Notes under the pieces: model-generated
What the model saw: the letters and a program-made list of their open reading frames with translations, nothing else
The model's database searches: none
What the model was told of the DNA's origin: nothing
Shown: positions 17,129 through 25,765 of the stretch, piece by piece
Position numbering within the stretch: position 1 is the first letter of the stretch
How the letters are laid out: the number at the start of each line of letters is the position of its first letter
Assembly (NCBI RefSeq): GCF_000720255.1
Contig: NZ_JOJE01000039.1
Coordinates: forward strand, 67,328 to 131,327
DNA length: 64,000 nt
Source of the DNA: Streptomyces griseus subsp. griseus
GTDB lineage: Bacteria; Actinomycetota; Actinomycetes; Streptomycetales; Streptomycetaceae
Direction: 5' to 3'
Translations under genes and position numbers: made by a program

Positions 17129-17143
17129 TTCCACAAGACGGAA
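17129..17143. promoter_or_regulatory. Second TTCC-N7-GGAA site, AllR side of the divergent region
   Basis: TTCCACAAGACGGAA differs from the allB-proximal site at only two bases in the spacer. It lies 100 nt before the allR start, so it may mediate autoregulation or act with the composite site in looping. Confidence 0.7.
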
Positions 17144-17242
17144 TCAGAATTCCGGTAAGCAGAACGTAGCTACGCACCAGCAGGGAGTCAACCGACTGCC
17201 GGGTAGGCTTCTGCCTCCTGCCAGCCCCGAAAGGAACGCGCC

Positions 17243-18040
17243 GTGCCGACGTCCAGCGCCAGCACCACCGACTCCGCCAGGTCCGCCGGCGGCGGGGTCC
17301 AGTCCCTCGAGCGCGCCTTCGATCTGCTGGAGCGGATGGCGGACGCGGGCGGCGAGGTCGGGCTGAGCGAACTGTCCGTGAGCAGCGGGCTGCCCCTCCC
17401 CACCATCCACCGCCTGATGCGCACCCTCGTGGCCTGCGGTTACGTCCGTCAGCAGCCCAACCGCCGGTACGCGCTCGGCCCCCGCCTGATCCGCCTCGGC
17501 GAGTCCGCCTCCCGGCTGCTCGGCACCTGGGCCCGCCCCTACCTCGCCCGGCTGGTCGAGGAAACCGGCGAGACGGCGAACATGGCGCTGCTCGACGGGG
17601 ACGAGATCGTGTACGTGGCGCAGGTGCCGTCGAAGCACTCGATGCGCATGTTCACCGAGGTGGGCCGGCGCGTGCTGCCGCACTCCACGGGTGTCGGCAA
17701 GGCGCTGCTCGCGGGATTCCCGGACGCCGAGGTGCGCGCCCTGCTGGGCCGCACCGGGATGCCCGCCGCGACGGAGAAGACGATCACCACCCCGGACGGC
17801 TTCCTGGCCGCGCTGCAGGACGTCCGGCGCCTCGGCTACGCGGTCGACGACAACGAGCAGGAGATCGGCGTGCGGTGCCTGGCGGTCTCCGTGCCCGACT
17901 CCCCCACCGCCGCGGCCATCTCCATCTCGGGCCCGGCCGGCCGGGTCACGGACACGGCGACGGACCGGATCGTGCCGGTGCTCCAGCAGGTGGCGGTCGA
18001 ACTGTCGGACGCCCTGGCGAACACCGCGCCGCCGGCGTAA
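17243..18040 (+). CDS. allR: AllR-type IclR regulator of allantoin use
   Basis: A 265-residue IclR-family regulator. Winged helix at about 20-85 (QSLERAFDLLERMADAGGEVGLSELSVSSGLPLPTIHRLM) and effector domain with HSTGVGKALLAG and DDNEQEIGVRCLAVSV. It is divergent from allB-alc and upstream of malate synthase, the order of the S. coelicolor locus where AllR represses allantoin genes and responds to glyoxylate-related ligands. GTG at 17243 follows GAAAGGAAC. Identity as AllR rests on synteny; it would also be the best candidate reader of the palindromes found at the other purine loci. Confidence 0.9.
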   Translation: MPTSSASTTDSARSAGGGVQSLERAFDLLERMADAGGEVGLSELSVSSGLPLPTIHRLMRTLVACGYVRQQPNRRYALGPRLIRLGESASRLLGTWARPYLARLVEETGETANMALLDGDEIVYVAQVPSKHSMRMFTEVGRRVLPHSTGVGKALLAGFPDAEVRALLGRTGMPAATEKTITTPDGFLAALQDVRRLGYAVDDNEQEIGVRCLAVSVPDSPTAAAISISGPAGRVTDTATDRIVPVLQQVAVELSDALANTAPPA

Positions 18041-18146
18041 GGACCCATGGGCGGGCCACGCCGACCCGTTCGGCCCGGCTCCGGGGGCAGGCTCGGCGCG
18101 AGGCTCCTAGCGTGTGGCCAGAGACCGGCGACGAAGCGAGGTACCC

Positions 18147-18455
18147 ATGCTGCAGGAGAGCAAGACCTGGTCCTCGGGAAACTGGCACGTGAAGGCGGGC
18201 CAGGGCGAGGATTTCGTCGAGCGCTGGCAGGAGTTCCTCACCTGGACCAAGGAGAACAACGACGGCTTCCTCGGCGCCCGCCTGATCCGCAACCTGGGCA
18301 GCCCGCAGTCCTTCGTGTCGTTCGCCGCCTGGCAGGACCTCGACTCGATGCGCGCCTGGCAGAGCTCGCCGGAGTTCACCGAGCGTCTCGCAGCCTGCCG
18401 GGCCCTGTGCGAGGACATGCAGAGCGGCGGCTACGAGCTGGCCTGCGCCGTCTGA
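18147..18455 (+). CDS. Antibiotic biosynthesis monooxygenase (ABM) fold protein
   Basis: A 102-residue small ferredoxin-like protein. NWHVKAGQGEDFVERWQEFLTW, FLGARLIRNLGSPQSFVSFAAWQDLDSMRAWQSSPEF and a C-terminal beta strand fit the dimeric alpha/beta barrel (ABM) family. Such proteins act as cofactorless monooxygenases, haem-degrading enzymes or mere binding domains, so function is open. ATG at 18147 follows GAGG. It lies 106 nt downstream of allR on the same strand. Confidence 0.82.
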   Translation: MLQESKTWSSGNWHVKAGQGEDFVERWQEFLTWTKENNDGFLGARLIRNLGSPQSFVSFAAWQDLDSMRAWQSSPEFTERLAACRALCEDMQSGGYELACAV

Positions 18456-18487
18456 GCACCACCCGCGCCCCGCCCCCGGGCCCTGGG

Positions 18488-18802
18488 TCACCGGCGCGGC
18501 GGCTCCCCGAACCGCTCCACCGCGCTGCGCACGTTCCCGAGGCTCGTCGACAGTGCGCTCACCGAGCCGATCGCCCCGGCTATCAGGAGCAGTGAGCGAC
18601 GCAGCCGGGGGATCTCCGGGACGCCGTGGGTCGTCATCGCGGCGAGGGCGGCGAGTTCGTCCTCGGCTATGGCCCGGTCGGGGAAGTCGGCGGGGTGCGC
18701 GGCGAGTTCACGGCGCAGGCGGGACACAGCCGTCCGCAGTCCCGTCACCCTCGGATCCTCGTCGCTGCCGGTCACTGGTCTTTGCCCCAAGCTCCGCAAC
18801 AC
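18488..18802 (-). CDS. DUF5955-like Streptomyces protein
   Basis: A 104-residue protein. The helical N-terminal half (VTGLRTAVSRLRRELAAHPADFPDRAIAEDELAALAAM) is followed by a segment with RRSLLLIAGAIGSVSALSTSLGNVRSAVERFG. This layout matches small DUF5955 proteins near allantoin or abiK-like loci of Streptomyces. No catalytic motif is visible. The GTG at 18800-18802 has GGGGAGAG just upstream; a second GTG at 18775 is possible. It is convergent with the ABM protein. Confidence 0.72.
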   Translation of the reverse strand: MLRSLGQRPVTGSDEDPRVTGLRTAVSRLRRELAAHPADFPDRAIAEDELAALAAMTTHGVPEIPRLRRSLLLIAGAIGSVSALSTSLGNVRSAVERFGEPPRR

Positions 18803-19001
18803 AGCTCTCCCCCCAGGAAACGCCGTCGTGCACGTGCCTCGTGATCTTCGTCCGCGATCCCCTCGTGCGCCCCGTGGCGCTGGTCGGGCACCGGGAGACG
18901 CGGGTCAGTAAACGCCACCCGGGCCCGGCGCGCCACCACACGGACCGAAATTCAGCCCGGGGAAACCGTGCGGTCGCCCCGGGGTCAGGTATGCAGGACG
19001 T

Positions 19002-19601
19002 ATGACGCAAAAGGAAGACCTGGTGGCCGGGTTGGTCCTCGCCGCGGGCGGCGGGCGGCGGCTCGGCGGACGACCCAAGGCGCTCCTGGACCATCGGGGG
19101 CGACCGCTCGTCGAGTACGCGGTCGGAGTGCTGCGTTCGGCCGGCTGCGCGCGCGTCCATGTGGTCCTGGGGGCGGCCGCCGACGCCGTACGGGAGCGGG
19201 CGGCGCTCGACGGGTGCGCGCTGGTGGAGAACCCGGCGTGGGAGCGGGGCATGGGGTCCTCCCTGCGAGCGGGGCTCGACTCGCTGGGCGGGACGGGGGC
19301 GCGGGCGGTGCTGGTCTCGCTCGTCGATCAGCCCGGCATCGGTGGCGAGGCGGCGGCGCGGGTGCTGGCCGCGTACCGCGACGAGACGTCCCTGGTGGCG
19401 GCGGCCTACGACGGAGTGCGCGGGCATCCCGTGCTGTTCGGCGCGGCCCACTGGGCGGGCATCGCGTCGGCTGCCACCGGCGACCGTGGGGCACGTGACT
19501 ATCTGAAGGCCCACGAGGAGGCGCTCACGCTCGTCGAGTGCGGGGACGTGGCGCGGCCCTTCGACATCGACACGCCGGAGGATCTCGCGCACCTCGAGTG
19601 A
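19002..19601 (+). CDS. MobA-like nucleotidyltransferase
   Basis: A 199-residue GT-A fold NTP-transferase. The N-terminal nucleotide motif LVLAAGGGRRLGGRPKALL is complete. VLVSLVDQPGIGGEAAARVL holds the metal-binding Asp, and GHPVLFGAAHW plus DIDTPEDLAHLE are typical of MobA/MocA-type molybdenum cofactor guanylyl/cytidylyl transferases. In the purine context it may finish the molybdenum cofactor of a xanthine dehydrogenase encoded outside the window; that is inference. It ends about 15 nt before the operator of malate synthase. Confidence 0.85.
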   Translation: MTQKEDLVAGLVLAAGGGRRLGGRPKALLDHRGRPLVEYAVGVLRSAGCARVHVVLGAAADAVRERAALDGCALVENPAWERGMGSSLRAGLDSLGGTGARAVLVSLVDQPGIGGEAAARVLAAYRDETSLVAAAYDGVRGHPVLFGAAHWAGIASAATGDRGARDYLKAHEEALTLVECGDVARPFDIDTPEDLAHLE

Positions 19602-19615
19602 GGAGTATCTCGACA

Positions 19616-19647
19616 TCAACAAAGCATTGAACTTCCACGATAAGGAA
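19616..19647 (+). promoter_or_regulatory. Composite operator upstream of malate synthase
   Basis: TCAACAAAGCATTGA (19616-19630) and TTCCACGATAAGGAA (19633-19647) lie two bases apart, 61-92 nt before the aceB start. Order and spacing relative to the gene match the composite site of allantoinase on the other strand. The region is AT-rich compared with its surroundings. Confidence 0.75.
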
Positions 19648-19707
19648 ACTAGTATCCATTTTTGCAAGGGCACCTGGTGCCACGCTCGCTGAAGGAAGTG
19701 ACAGCTC

Positions 19708-21333
19708 ATGTCCGCACCAGCGCCGTCCCCGCTGGCCATCGTCGACGCCGAGCCCCTGCCGCGGCAGCAGGAGGTCCTCACCGAAGCGGCACTCGCCTTC
19801 GTGGCCGAGCTGCACCGGCGCTTCACCCCTCGCCGTGACGAGCTTCTCGCCCTCCGGGCCCGGCGCCGCGCCGAGATCGCCCGCACCTCCACGCTCGACT
19901 TCCTGCCGGAGACCGCCGCGATCCGCGCCGACGACTCCTGGCAGGTGGCCCCCTCCCCCGCGGCCCTCGACGACCGCCGGGTGGAGATCACCGGCCCCAC
20001 CGACCGCAAGATGACCATCAACGCCCTGAACTCGGGCGCGAAGGTGTGGCTCGCGGACTTCGAGGACGCCTCCGCGCCGACGTGGGAGAACGTCGTCCTC
20101 GGTCAGCTCAACCTGATCGACGCCTACACCCGCAGCATCGACTTCACCGACCCGAAGTCCGGCAAGTCGTACGCCCTGAAGGACAACAGCGAGCTCGCCA
20201 CGGTCGTCATGCGGCCGCGCGGCTGGCATCTGAACGAGCGTCACCTCGTCGACGCCGACGGCAACCAGGTCCCGGGCGCCCTCGTCGACTTCGGCCTGTA
20301 CTTCTTCCACAACGCCAAGCGCCTCCTCGGCCTCGGCAAGGGACCGTACTTCTACCTCCCCAAGACGGAGTCGCACCTGGAGGCCCGCCTGTGGAACGAG
20401 GTGTTCGTCTTCGCGCAGGACCACCTCGGCGTCCCGCAGGGCACCGTCCGCGCCACCGTCCTCATCGAGACGATCACCGCCGCGTACGAGATGGAGGAGA
20501 TTCTCTACGAACTGCGCGAGCACGCCTCCGGGTTGAACGCCGGCCGCTGGGACTACCTGTTCTCCATCGTCAAGAACTTCCGTGACGGCGGTGCCAAGTT
20601 CGTCCTGCCGGACCGCAACGCGGTCACGATGACGGCCCCGTTCATGCGGGCGTACACCGAACTCCTCGTCCGCACCTGCCACAAGCGGGGCGCGCACGCG
20701 ATCGGCGGTATGGCCGCGTTCATCCCCTCGCGCCGGGACGCGGAGGTGAACAAGGTCGCGTTCGAGAAGGTCCGCGCCGACAAGGACCGTGAGGCCGACG
20801 ACGGTTTCGACGGCTCCTGGGTCGCCCACCCCGATCTGGTCCCCATCGCCATGGAGTCGTTCGACCGGGTCCTCGGCGACCGGCCCCACCAGAAGGACCG
20901 GCTGCGCGAGGACGTCGACGTCAAGGCGGCCGACCTGATCGCGGTCGACTCGCTGGAGGCCAGGCCGACCTACGCGGGTCTGGTCAACGCCGTGCAGGTC
21001 GGCATCCGTTACATCGAGGCCTGGCTGCGCGGGCTGGGCGCCGTCGCGATCTTCAACCTGATGGAGGACGCGGCCACCGCCGAGATCTCCCGCTCGCAGA
21101 TCTGGCAGTGGATCAACGCGGGCGTCGTCCTCGACAACGGCGAGCAGGTCACCGCCGAGCTGGCCCGCGAGGTCGCCGCCGAGGAGCTGCGCAACATCCG
21201 GTCGGAGACCGGCGAGGAGGCCTTCGCGGCCGGCCACTGGCAGCAGGCCCACGACCTGCTCCTGCAGGTCGCCCTCGACGAGGACTACGCCGACTTCCTC
21301 ACGCTCCCGGCGTACGAGCAGCTGCGCGGCTGA
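19708..21333 (+). CDS. aceB: Malate synthase A
   Basis: A full-length 541-residue malate synthase A, condensing glyoxylate with acetyl-CoA to malate. Family signatures include [29 protein letters not shown] (about 95-123), [14 protein letters not shown] (about 168-181) and [32 protein letters not shown] (about 243-274) with metal-binding Glu and Asp. [11 protein letters not shown] follows. Placed after the allantoin genes and under the same composite operator, it serves as the exit for glyoxylate made from purines. Isocitrate lyase is not nearby, which supports this role over the acetate shunt. Confidence 0.96.
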   Translation: MSAPAPSPLAIVDAEPLPRQQEVLTEAALAFVAELHRRFTPRRDELLALRARRRAEIARTSTLDFLPETAAIRADDSWQVAPSPAALDDRRVEITGPTDRKMTINALNSGAKVWLADFEDASAPTWENVVLGQLNLIDAYTRSIDFTDPKSGKSYALKDNSELATVVMRPRGWHLNERHLVDADGNQVPGALVDFGLYFFHNAKRLLGLGKGPYFYLPKTESHLEARLWNEVFVFAQDHLGVPQGTVRATVLIETITAAYEMEEILYELREHASGLNAGRWDYLFSIVKNFRDGGAKFVLPDRNAVTMTAPFMRAYTELLVRTCHKRGAHAIGGMAAFIPSRRDAEVNKVAFEKVRADKDREADDGFDGSWVAHPDLVPIAMESFDRVLGDRPHQKDRLREDVDVKAADLIAVDSLEARPTYAGLVNAVQVGIRYIEAWLRGLGAVAIFNLMEDAATAEISRSQIWQWINAGVVLDNGEQVTAELAREVAAEELRNIRSETGEEAFAAGHWQQAHDLLLQVALDEDYADFLTLPAYEQLRG

Positions 21334-21346
21334 GCCTCGGGAGACC

Positions 21347-21622
21347 TCACCGGTCCGAGTGGCCCAGGGACTTCCCCGGGGCCACTCGGTCGCGTACGAG
21401 CTTCTTCACGGCCGTCGGCTCGGGGAAGCCCTGCTCCCGGCGGTCCCAGACGACCTCGTCATTGACCCGGACGACGAAGACCCCGCCCTTGCCCGGCCTC
21501 AGGGCCAGCTCCGTCAGCTCGGCCTCGAACGTCGTGAGCAACTCCTGGGCCAGCCAGGCGGCGCGGGGCAGCCAGCGGCACTGGGTGCAGTACTCGATCT
21601 CCACACGCCGGCCGTCCGTCAT
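21347..21622 (-). CDS. SelT/SelW/Rdx family thioredoxin-like protein
   Basis: A 91-residue protein of the Rdx family with the redox CxxC at the N-terminus in VEIEYCTQCRWLPRAAWLAQELL and a C-terminal GGVFVVRVNDEVVWDRREQGFPEPTAVKKLVRD. It is a cysteine version of the selenoprotein W fold; redox partners are unknown. The ATG at 21620-21622 overlaps the stop of the HipA-like kinase (ATGA), so the two are coupled. A GTG at 21640 would extend it by six residues. Confidence 0.85.
   Translation of the reverse strand: MTDGRRVEIEYCTQCRWLPRAAWLAQELLTTFEAELTELALRPGKGGVFVVRVNDEVVWDRREQGFPEPTAVKKLVRDRVAPGKSLGHSDR
21355..21389. terminator. Hairpin after malate synthase, inside the SelT-like 3' end
   Basis: CCGAGTGGCCC (21355-21365) pairs with GGGCCACTCGG (21379-21389). 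It follows the aceB stop by 21 nt and lies within the last codons of the convergent Rdx gene, so it can end transcription from both sides. Confidence 0.65.
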
Positions 21623-22533
21623 CCGAGGTGCACCGACCAATCCTGTTCCGCCGCCGGCTTGCCGTGCAGGTCGGGCACCCGCTTGAGCCAGTTCGGGCGA
21701 CCCTGCTGCGTCCTCGCCGTGCGGCGGGCCTCATCGGCGGCGAGTTCCTCCCGGGTGGGGAAGTCGGTGGGGAGCCATGCCGCGGACGTCCGCACGCGCG
21801 CGTGGAGGTGGTCCACGTACGCCGCGCGGGCCTCCTCCGGCGTGGCGAAGCCGGGCTCGTCGGCCAGCCAGGCGTCCGGCACCTCGTCCACGATCGACCG
21901 CAGCAGCTCCTCGGTCACCCTGGGCGCCAGCTCCGCGTCGGCGGCCCGTACCTCGGGGCCGTAGCGACCGAGGGCGTGGTGGCGGAAGTCGTAGGCCTTC
22001 GCGGGGTCGGCGGCGTCCCAGCGGTGGTGGAAGACCAGGGCGGCGCCGTGGTCGATGAGCCACAGGCGCGGGGGCACGGTCCCGAAGGTCGGCCAGACCA
22101 TCAGGTTGGAGCTGTGGACCGTGCGGTCGACGTTCACGGTCAGGGCGTCCAGCCAGACGATCCGGCCCGCCTCCAGCGGGTCCACGCGGGAGACCTCGGC
22201 GACCTCCGGGGTGAAGTCCTTCGCGCCCGGCAGGTAGTCCATGCCGAGGTTGAGTCCCGCGCTGGCGTCGTGGAGTTCGCGCAGCTCCTGATGGGGCTCG
22301 TCGTCGGCGATCGCCGGGTCGAAGTGCACGAGGACCAGCTCCGGGAACCGCAGCCCGAGGGCGCGCGCCAGCTCACCGACGATCACCTCGGCGACCAGCG
22401 CCTTACGGCCCTGCGCGGAACCGGTGAACTTCACGACGTACGTGCCCAGGTCGTCGGCCTCGACGACGCCGGGGACGGAGCCACCGGAGCGCAAGGGTTC
22501 GACGTAGCGGATCGCTGTGACCTCTCTCAACAC
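21619..22533 (-). CDS. HipA-like kinase family protein
   Basis: A 304-residue protein of the HipA family kinase group common in Streptomyces. It carries a nucleotide-binding lysine region (TYVVKFTGSAQGRKALVAEVIVGELARALGL), a catalytic-loop-like LDALTVNVDRTVHSSNLMVW (about 155-174) and LWLIDHGAALVFHHRW as the metal-binding Asp segment. It lacks the HipB antitoxin partner and the N-terminal domain of true HipA, so a toxin role is not supported. Start is the GTG at 22531-22533 with only a weak ribosome site. It overlaps the SelT-like gene by 4 nt. Confidence 0.8.
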   Translation of the reverse strand: MLREVTAIRYVEPLRSGGSVPGVVEADDLGTYVVKFTGSAQGRKALVAEVIVGELARALGLRFPELVLVHFDPAIADDEPHQELRELHDASAGLNLGMDYLPGAKDFTPEVAEVSRVDPLEAGRIVWLDALTVNVDRTVHSSNLMVWPTFGTVPPRLWLIDHGAALVFHHRWDAADPAKAYDFRHHALGRYGPEVRAADAELAPRVTEELLRSIVDEVPDAWLADEPGFATPEEARAAYVDHLHARVRTSAAWLPTDFPTREELAADEARRTARTQQGRPNWLKRVPDLHGKPAAEQDWSVHLG

Positions 22534-23097
22534 TTTCGAAGGTCCCGTCGCATGTTCACCTTATATTCCACGACTACCTCCGAGGGCTGACAATCCGGGG
22601 AAACGCCCACGATCACCCTTGAGGAGAATCTGGGAGTTCCGACTGGCACGCTCGCCTCTCTTTCTCCCCAGCAGTCCGTCGAGGGCCGTGCGCCCCTTGC
22701 TCCCGGCCTCCGGCATGAAGTGAGCATAGTAACCAGCGAACGAGCAGGGCCTCACCCACGCTGTCAGGGCTGACGGCGGGTTACCTCCTCTGACGGCGGA
22801 GAGCCACCGTGGCCCGTCCATCCCTGGATGCGCCGACCAGGCACACGGCTCCCCCGGTGAGAGGGCTTGATGACTCCTTGGGTGGGACTTGGTTGTTGTC
22901 GGTCGATCTCGGGGGAAATCCATGAGGGCCGACTGATCGAGTGTGAAGAGACCATCGACAACATCCGCAAGATTTGCGGCGGATGACCTGGAAGGTACTG
23001 TCTCCGCGCTGGCCACCGGACGAACACGCCCTGTCGCCGCCACCACGGGGGCGGCGACAGGGCGCCGGCCTCCCCCAGGACACCTCAACCGAGCTGC
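22534..23097. other. 564-nt intergenic region without a supported gene
   Basis: The first part must hold the promoter of the HipA-like gene; TATAAG occurs on the minus strand near 22563. A 38-codon frame at 22870-22986 ends in a charged stretch (HEGRLIECEETIDNIRKICGG) that could be the tail of a lost gene, but nothing precedes it. Base composition is less GC-biased than in the neighbours. No repeat, RNA or insertion element was recognised. Confidence 0.5.
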
Positions 23098-23103
23098 GTG
23101 AAC

Positions 23104-23580
23104 ATGACCCCAGACGTCGTCTCCGTCCGCCCCGACATCTGGCACGCGGCAAAGGTCTTCTCCCTCTTCATCGCGTTCTTCGCGCTCAGAGCGGCCCTGT
23201 CCCGCGACACCGTCGACCGATGGATCCTCGTCGGTGGCACGGCGTTCCTCATTGCCGCGCTCGTGATCCTTCGCCGGCTCTTCGTCGTCACCATCACCTC
23301 CGACACGGTCATGGTGCGACAGCCGCTCCGCACTGTCTCGATCAGCACGGACGAACTCCGGTCGGTGTCGGCAAAGGCGCTCAGCCGACGCCCGCCCATG
23401 TGGGCACTGACCCTGGTCGGCGCCGACGGGACACACACCACGACAAGCATGACGTTCGTGGCCGTGGCCGAGCGCAGGCGGTTGCTCGCGGCCATCGAAC
23501 AGCGAACGGCTCCCGGCGTCGTGCGGCGGGACGACGCCCTGCCGGCCATGATCGCCGAGGAGGACCCCACACCTGACTGA
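23104..23580 (+). CDS. Membrane protein with bacterial PH-like domain
   Basis: A 158-residue protein. Two transmembrane helices (about 15-33 and 42-57, AFFALRAAL and VGGTAFLIAALVILRRL) are followed by a cytoplasmic beta-rich domain starting FVVTITSDTVMVRQPLRTVSISTDELRSVSAKA, which resembles bacterial PH-like (bPH) domains. It ends in a helix, ERRRLLAAIEQRT, and an acidic tail. Function is unknown. GTG at 23098 gives two more residues; no strong ribosome site separates the two starts. Confidence 0.7.
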   Translation: MTPDVVSVRPDIWHAAKVFSLFIAFFALRAALSRDTVDRWILVGGTAFLIAALVILRRLFVVTITSDTVMVRQPLRTVSISTDELRSVSAKALSRRPPMWALTLVGADGTHTTTSMTFVAVAERRRLLAAIEQRTAPGVVRRDDALPAMIAEEDPTPD

Positions 23581-23781
23581 CCGTTGCCGGATGCTGCGAC
23601 GGCGGCGCTGGGCCGGGTTCCAGGATGCACATCCTGCCGGACGCGAGCGGACTGCCCCTCCTCGTCGGCGACCCGACCCCCACAGCGGCCGGTGTTTCAC
23701 GCCGCAGCGCCCGCACGCGGACAAAGCCCATGACCGGGCTGATCTGTGTAGATGGCTCGTCAGTGCGTTGGTGCGCGGGCG

Positions 23782-24012
23782 TCACTTCTTCTTCTTCAAC
23801 GCGGACGGCTTGTGCACCGCGGAGCGTCCGGACTTCTCGCTGCGGACCTGGTACTGCGGGTCCTCGGGCGAGGCCGACACGGTGCGTCCCGCGGCTTCCG
23901 TCCGCTCGGTGATCTCCTTCTCCACCTCGCCCTCGGCCTGGCCACCGTGGCTGCTCCAGGCGACCTTGTCCCCCTTTCCCAGCTTCTTTCCCCCGCTACG
24001 GCTCTTCGCCAT
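23782..24012 (-). CDS. Hypervirulence-associated tudor-like domain protein (DUF2945)
   Basis: A 76-residue basic protein. KLGKGDKVAWSSHGGQAEGEVEKEITERTEAAGRTVSASPEDPQYQVRSEKSGRSAVHKPSALKKK is the complete small tudor-like domain found in fungi and many bacteria, with a lysine-rich end. Members are thought to bind nucleic acid or protein; bacterial roles are unknown. It lies 114 nt downstream of the siderophore synthetase on the same strand. Confidence 0.85.
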   Translation of the reverse strand: MAKSRSGGKKLGKGDKVAWSSHGGQAEGEVEKEITERTEAAGRTVSASPEDPQYQVRSEKSGRSAVHKPSALKKKK

Positions 24013-24126
24013 GGCGTTCTCCTCGCTGCGCGCCGCGTACCGTTCGACGACGGCTCGATGCCTCTCCTCCAGGGTGCGGGCTCGCCGTCCGCGTCGCAGC
24101 CCGCGAGCGGGCGGCCGCGGACCGGC

Positions 24127-25665
24127 CTAGCGTGCGGCCAGCGGGTTCGGCAGCGGCAGGTAGCGGGCGTCGGCGCCGTCCGCGCCCGTCCAGCGCAGCA
24201 GGAGGTTCGTCTTGCCGGGGAGGGTGGGTGAGGTGAGCAGCTCGGCGGTCTCGGGGAGGTCGTGGCGGGCGAGGACGCGGCGGGCGGCGGGCCAGGGGTC
24301 GAAGCCGGGGTGGCGTTCGGCGAGGGCGCCCGCGATCTCGGTGAGGTGGTTGACGACCAGGCAGTACACCAGGCGCTCCCAGCCGGCGGCCCGCGGGACG
24401 TCCGGCAGCAGCTTGACGCCCTCGGCGTCCCGGAACAGCGCCTGCGCGGGCATACCGTCGGCGTCGACGGCGACCAGGGTGTTCTGGAGGTGCGCCTCCA
24501 GGACGACGCCGTGTTCGGCGAAGGCCGCCAGGGCGGGCGGCACGACGGCCCCCAGGTACGCCTCCCACCAGGCGTCCGGGGCGGTGGTGTCGTCCAGGGG
24601 GCTGCCGGCGAAGCCCTCCACCAGGCCCGCGGCGAGCAGCGGGGTCGTGCCGGGCCGCAGATGCGCGCGCAGGCCGTCGCGGACCAGGACGGCCAGCTCC
24701 TCGTAGGCGAAGTCGGCGGTGCGGTAGCCGCGGTCGCTCAGCCAGGCCGCCGGGCCGTCGAACGCGGTGAACGCCTCGTGTGCCGCCCGGTCGGTGCGGC
24801 GGAGTTTCAGCAGGTCGTGGCGCCAGAGCCGACGGATGTCGTTGGTGATGCGGACGTCCAGACTGAACTTCAGGAACAGGTCGCGCTCGGGTGCGTACAG
24901 CGTGCGGACCGCCGCTGTCGGCCAGGCCTCGCTCGCGGTGGTGCCCAGGCGGACGAGCCGGCCGTCGGCGAAGGCGTCGGCCAGTCGCGGTCCGAGCAGA
25001 TCGAGCTGCCAGGGGTGGGCGGGCAGCAGCCGGTAGCCGGGAGGGGCCTCGCCGAGGGCGTCGAGGGCGGTGGTGTCGCCCTCGTCGACCACGGTGTCCT
25101 CGCGCACGCCGAGCAGGGCCGGCGGGAAGCCGGCGTAGGCCTCGGGGGCGTACGGCAGCCAGGCGGCGACGGGCCCGCCGCCGCGGGCCTTGGGCGCGGG
25201 GTGGTGGGGGTGGCCGGTGAGGAGGGACTGCTCGGAGCGCCGGTACGGGTCGTCGGGCGGGGTGGCACGCGCGCGTGCGGCGAGCAGCGCGGCGACGGCG
25301 TCGCGGCTGTCGGTCATCTCGACGGGCAGGTCGTGGTTGGACAGGCCGGTGTGGCGGCGCAGCTCCTCGGCGACGAGCTTGACGAGTTCGGGGTGGCCGA
25401 GACGGTGCCAGGCACCCAACGTGTACACCTCCGGGTCGGCGGGCCGCCGCTCGCCCCGCACCCGCAGCAGCCGGCCCCCGCCGGGCAGCCGGTACACCCG
25501 CCGTCCGTCCCGGTCCGGCAGCTGCTCGGCCACCTCCCGAAGGAGGCAGTTGAGCAGGGGCGCGGCCGCGTAGGCGTCGGCGCGCCGGGCGATGTGCGCC
25601 GCGGCATCATCGTGTGCCGGGGCGTCGTCGCCGGCGGGCGGGGGCAGGAGGTCCACGCGATCCAC
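24127..25665 (-). CDS. NIS siderophore synthetase (IucA/IucC family), copy 1
   Basis: A 512-residue NRPS-independent siderophore synthetase that adenylates a carboxylate (citrate- or succinate-derived) and joins it to an amine or alcohol. ATP-site motifs are GHPHHPAPKARGG (about 151-163), RLLPAHPWQLD (about 212-222) and FLKFSLDVRITNDIRRL. EAHLQNTLVAVDADGMPAQALFRDAEGVKL lies near 390-420. It is divergent from a second synthetase with a 100-nt shared promoter. No decarboxylase, monooxygenase or transporter gene adjoins it. GTG at 25663-25665 has AGGA very close; the GTG at 25656 is an alternative. Confidence 0.9.
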   Translation of the reverse strand: MDRVDLLPPPAGDDAPAHDDAAAHIARRADAYAAAPLLNCLLREVAEQLPDRDGRRVYRLPGGGRLLRVRGERRPADPEVYTLGAWHRLGHPELVKLVAEELRRHTGLSNHDLPVEMTDSRDAVAALLAARARATPPDDPYRRSEQSLLTGHPHHPAPKARGGGPVAAWLPYAPEAYAGFPPALLGVREDTVVDEGDTTALDALGEAPPGYRLLPAHPWQLDLLGPRLADAFADGRLVRLGTTASEAWPTAAVRTLYAPERDLFLKFSLDVRITNDIRRLWRHDLLKLRRTDRAAHEAFTAFDGPAAWLSDRGYRTADFAYEELAVLVRDGLRAHLRPGTTPLLAAGLVEGFAGSPLDDTTAPDAWWEAYLGAVVPPALAAFAEHGVVLEAHLQNTLVAVDADGMPAQALFRDAEGVKLLPDVPRAAGWERLVYCLVVNHLTEIAGALAERHPGFDPWPAARRVLARHDLPETAELLTSPTLPGKTNLLLRWTGADGADARYLPLPNPLAAR

Positions 25666-25711
25666 TCGTTCCTACGGTGCCGTCGGACGGAGACGATCAG
25701 TATCACCGCCT

Positions 25712-25727
25712 TCACGTCATACCGTGA
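25712..25727. promoter_or_regulatory. Inverted repeat between the two siderophore synthetase genes
   Basis: TCACG-N6-CGTGA lies midway in the 100-nt divergent spacer. It does not match the long iron box read by DmdR/IdeR-type repressors, so the controlling factor is uncertain. A direct repeat of ACTCGTAC follows at about 25734-25750. Confidence 0.4.
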
Positions 25728-25765
25728 CGCCCGACTCGTACGACTCGTACCCGAGGAGCCCGCCC

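Noticed and set aside
21619..22533. HipA toxin of a toxin-antitoxin system
   Set aside because: No HipB-like DNA-binding partner is adjacent and the protein lacks the HipA N-terminal domain. The neighbour is a redox protein.
22870..22986. 38-codon open frame ending in a charged tail
   Set aside because: No ribosome site, no recognised family and no upstream portion, so it is mentioned only within the intergenic entry.
25712..25727. DmdR/IdeR iron box between the siderophore genes
   Set aside because: The dyad is short (5-6-5) and lacks the TTAGGTTAG-type core of the actinomycete iron box.
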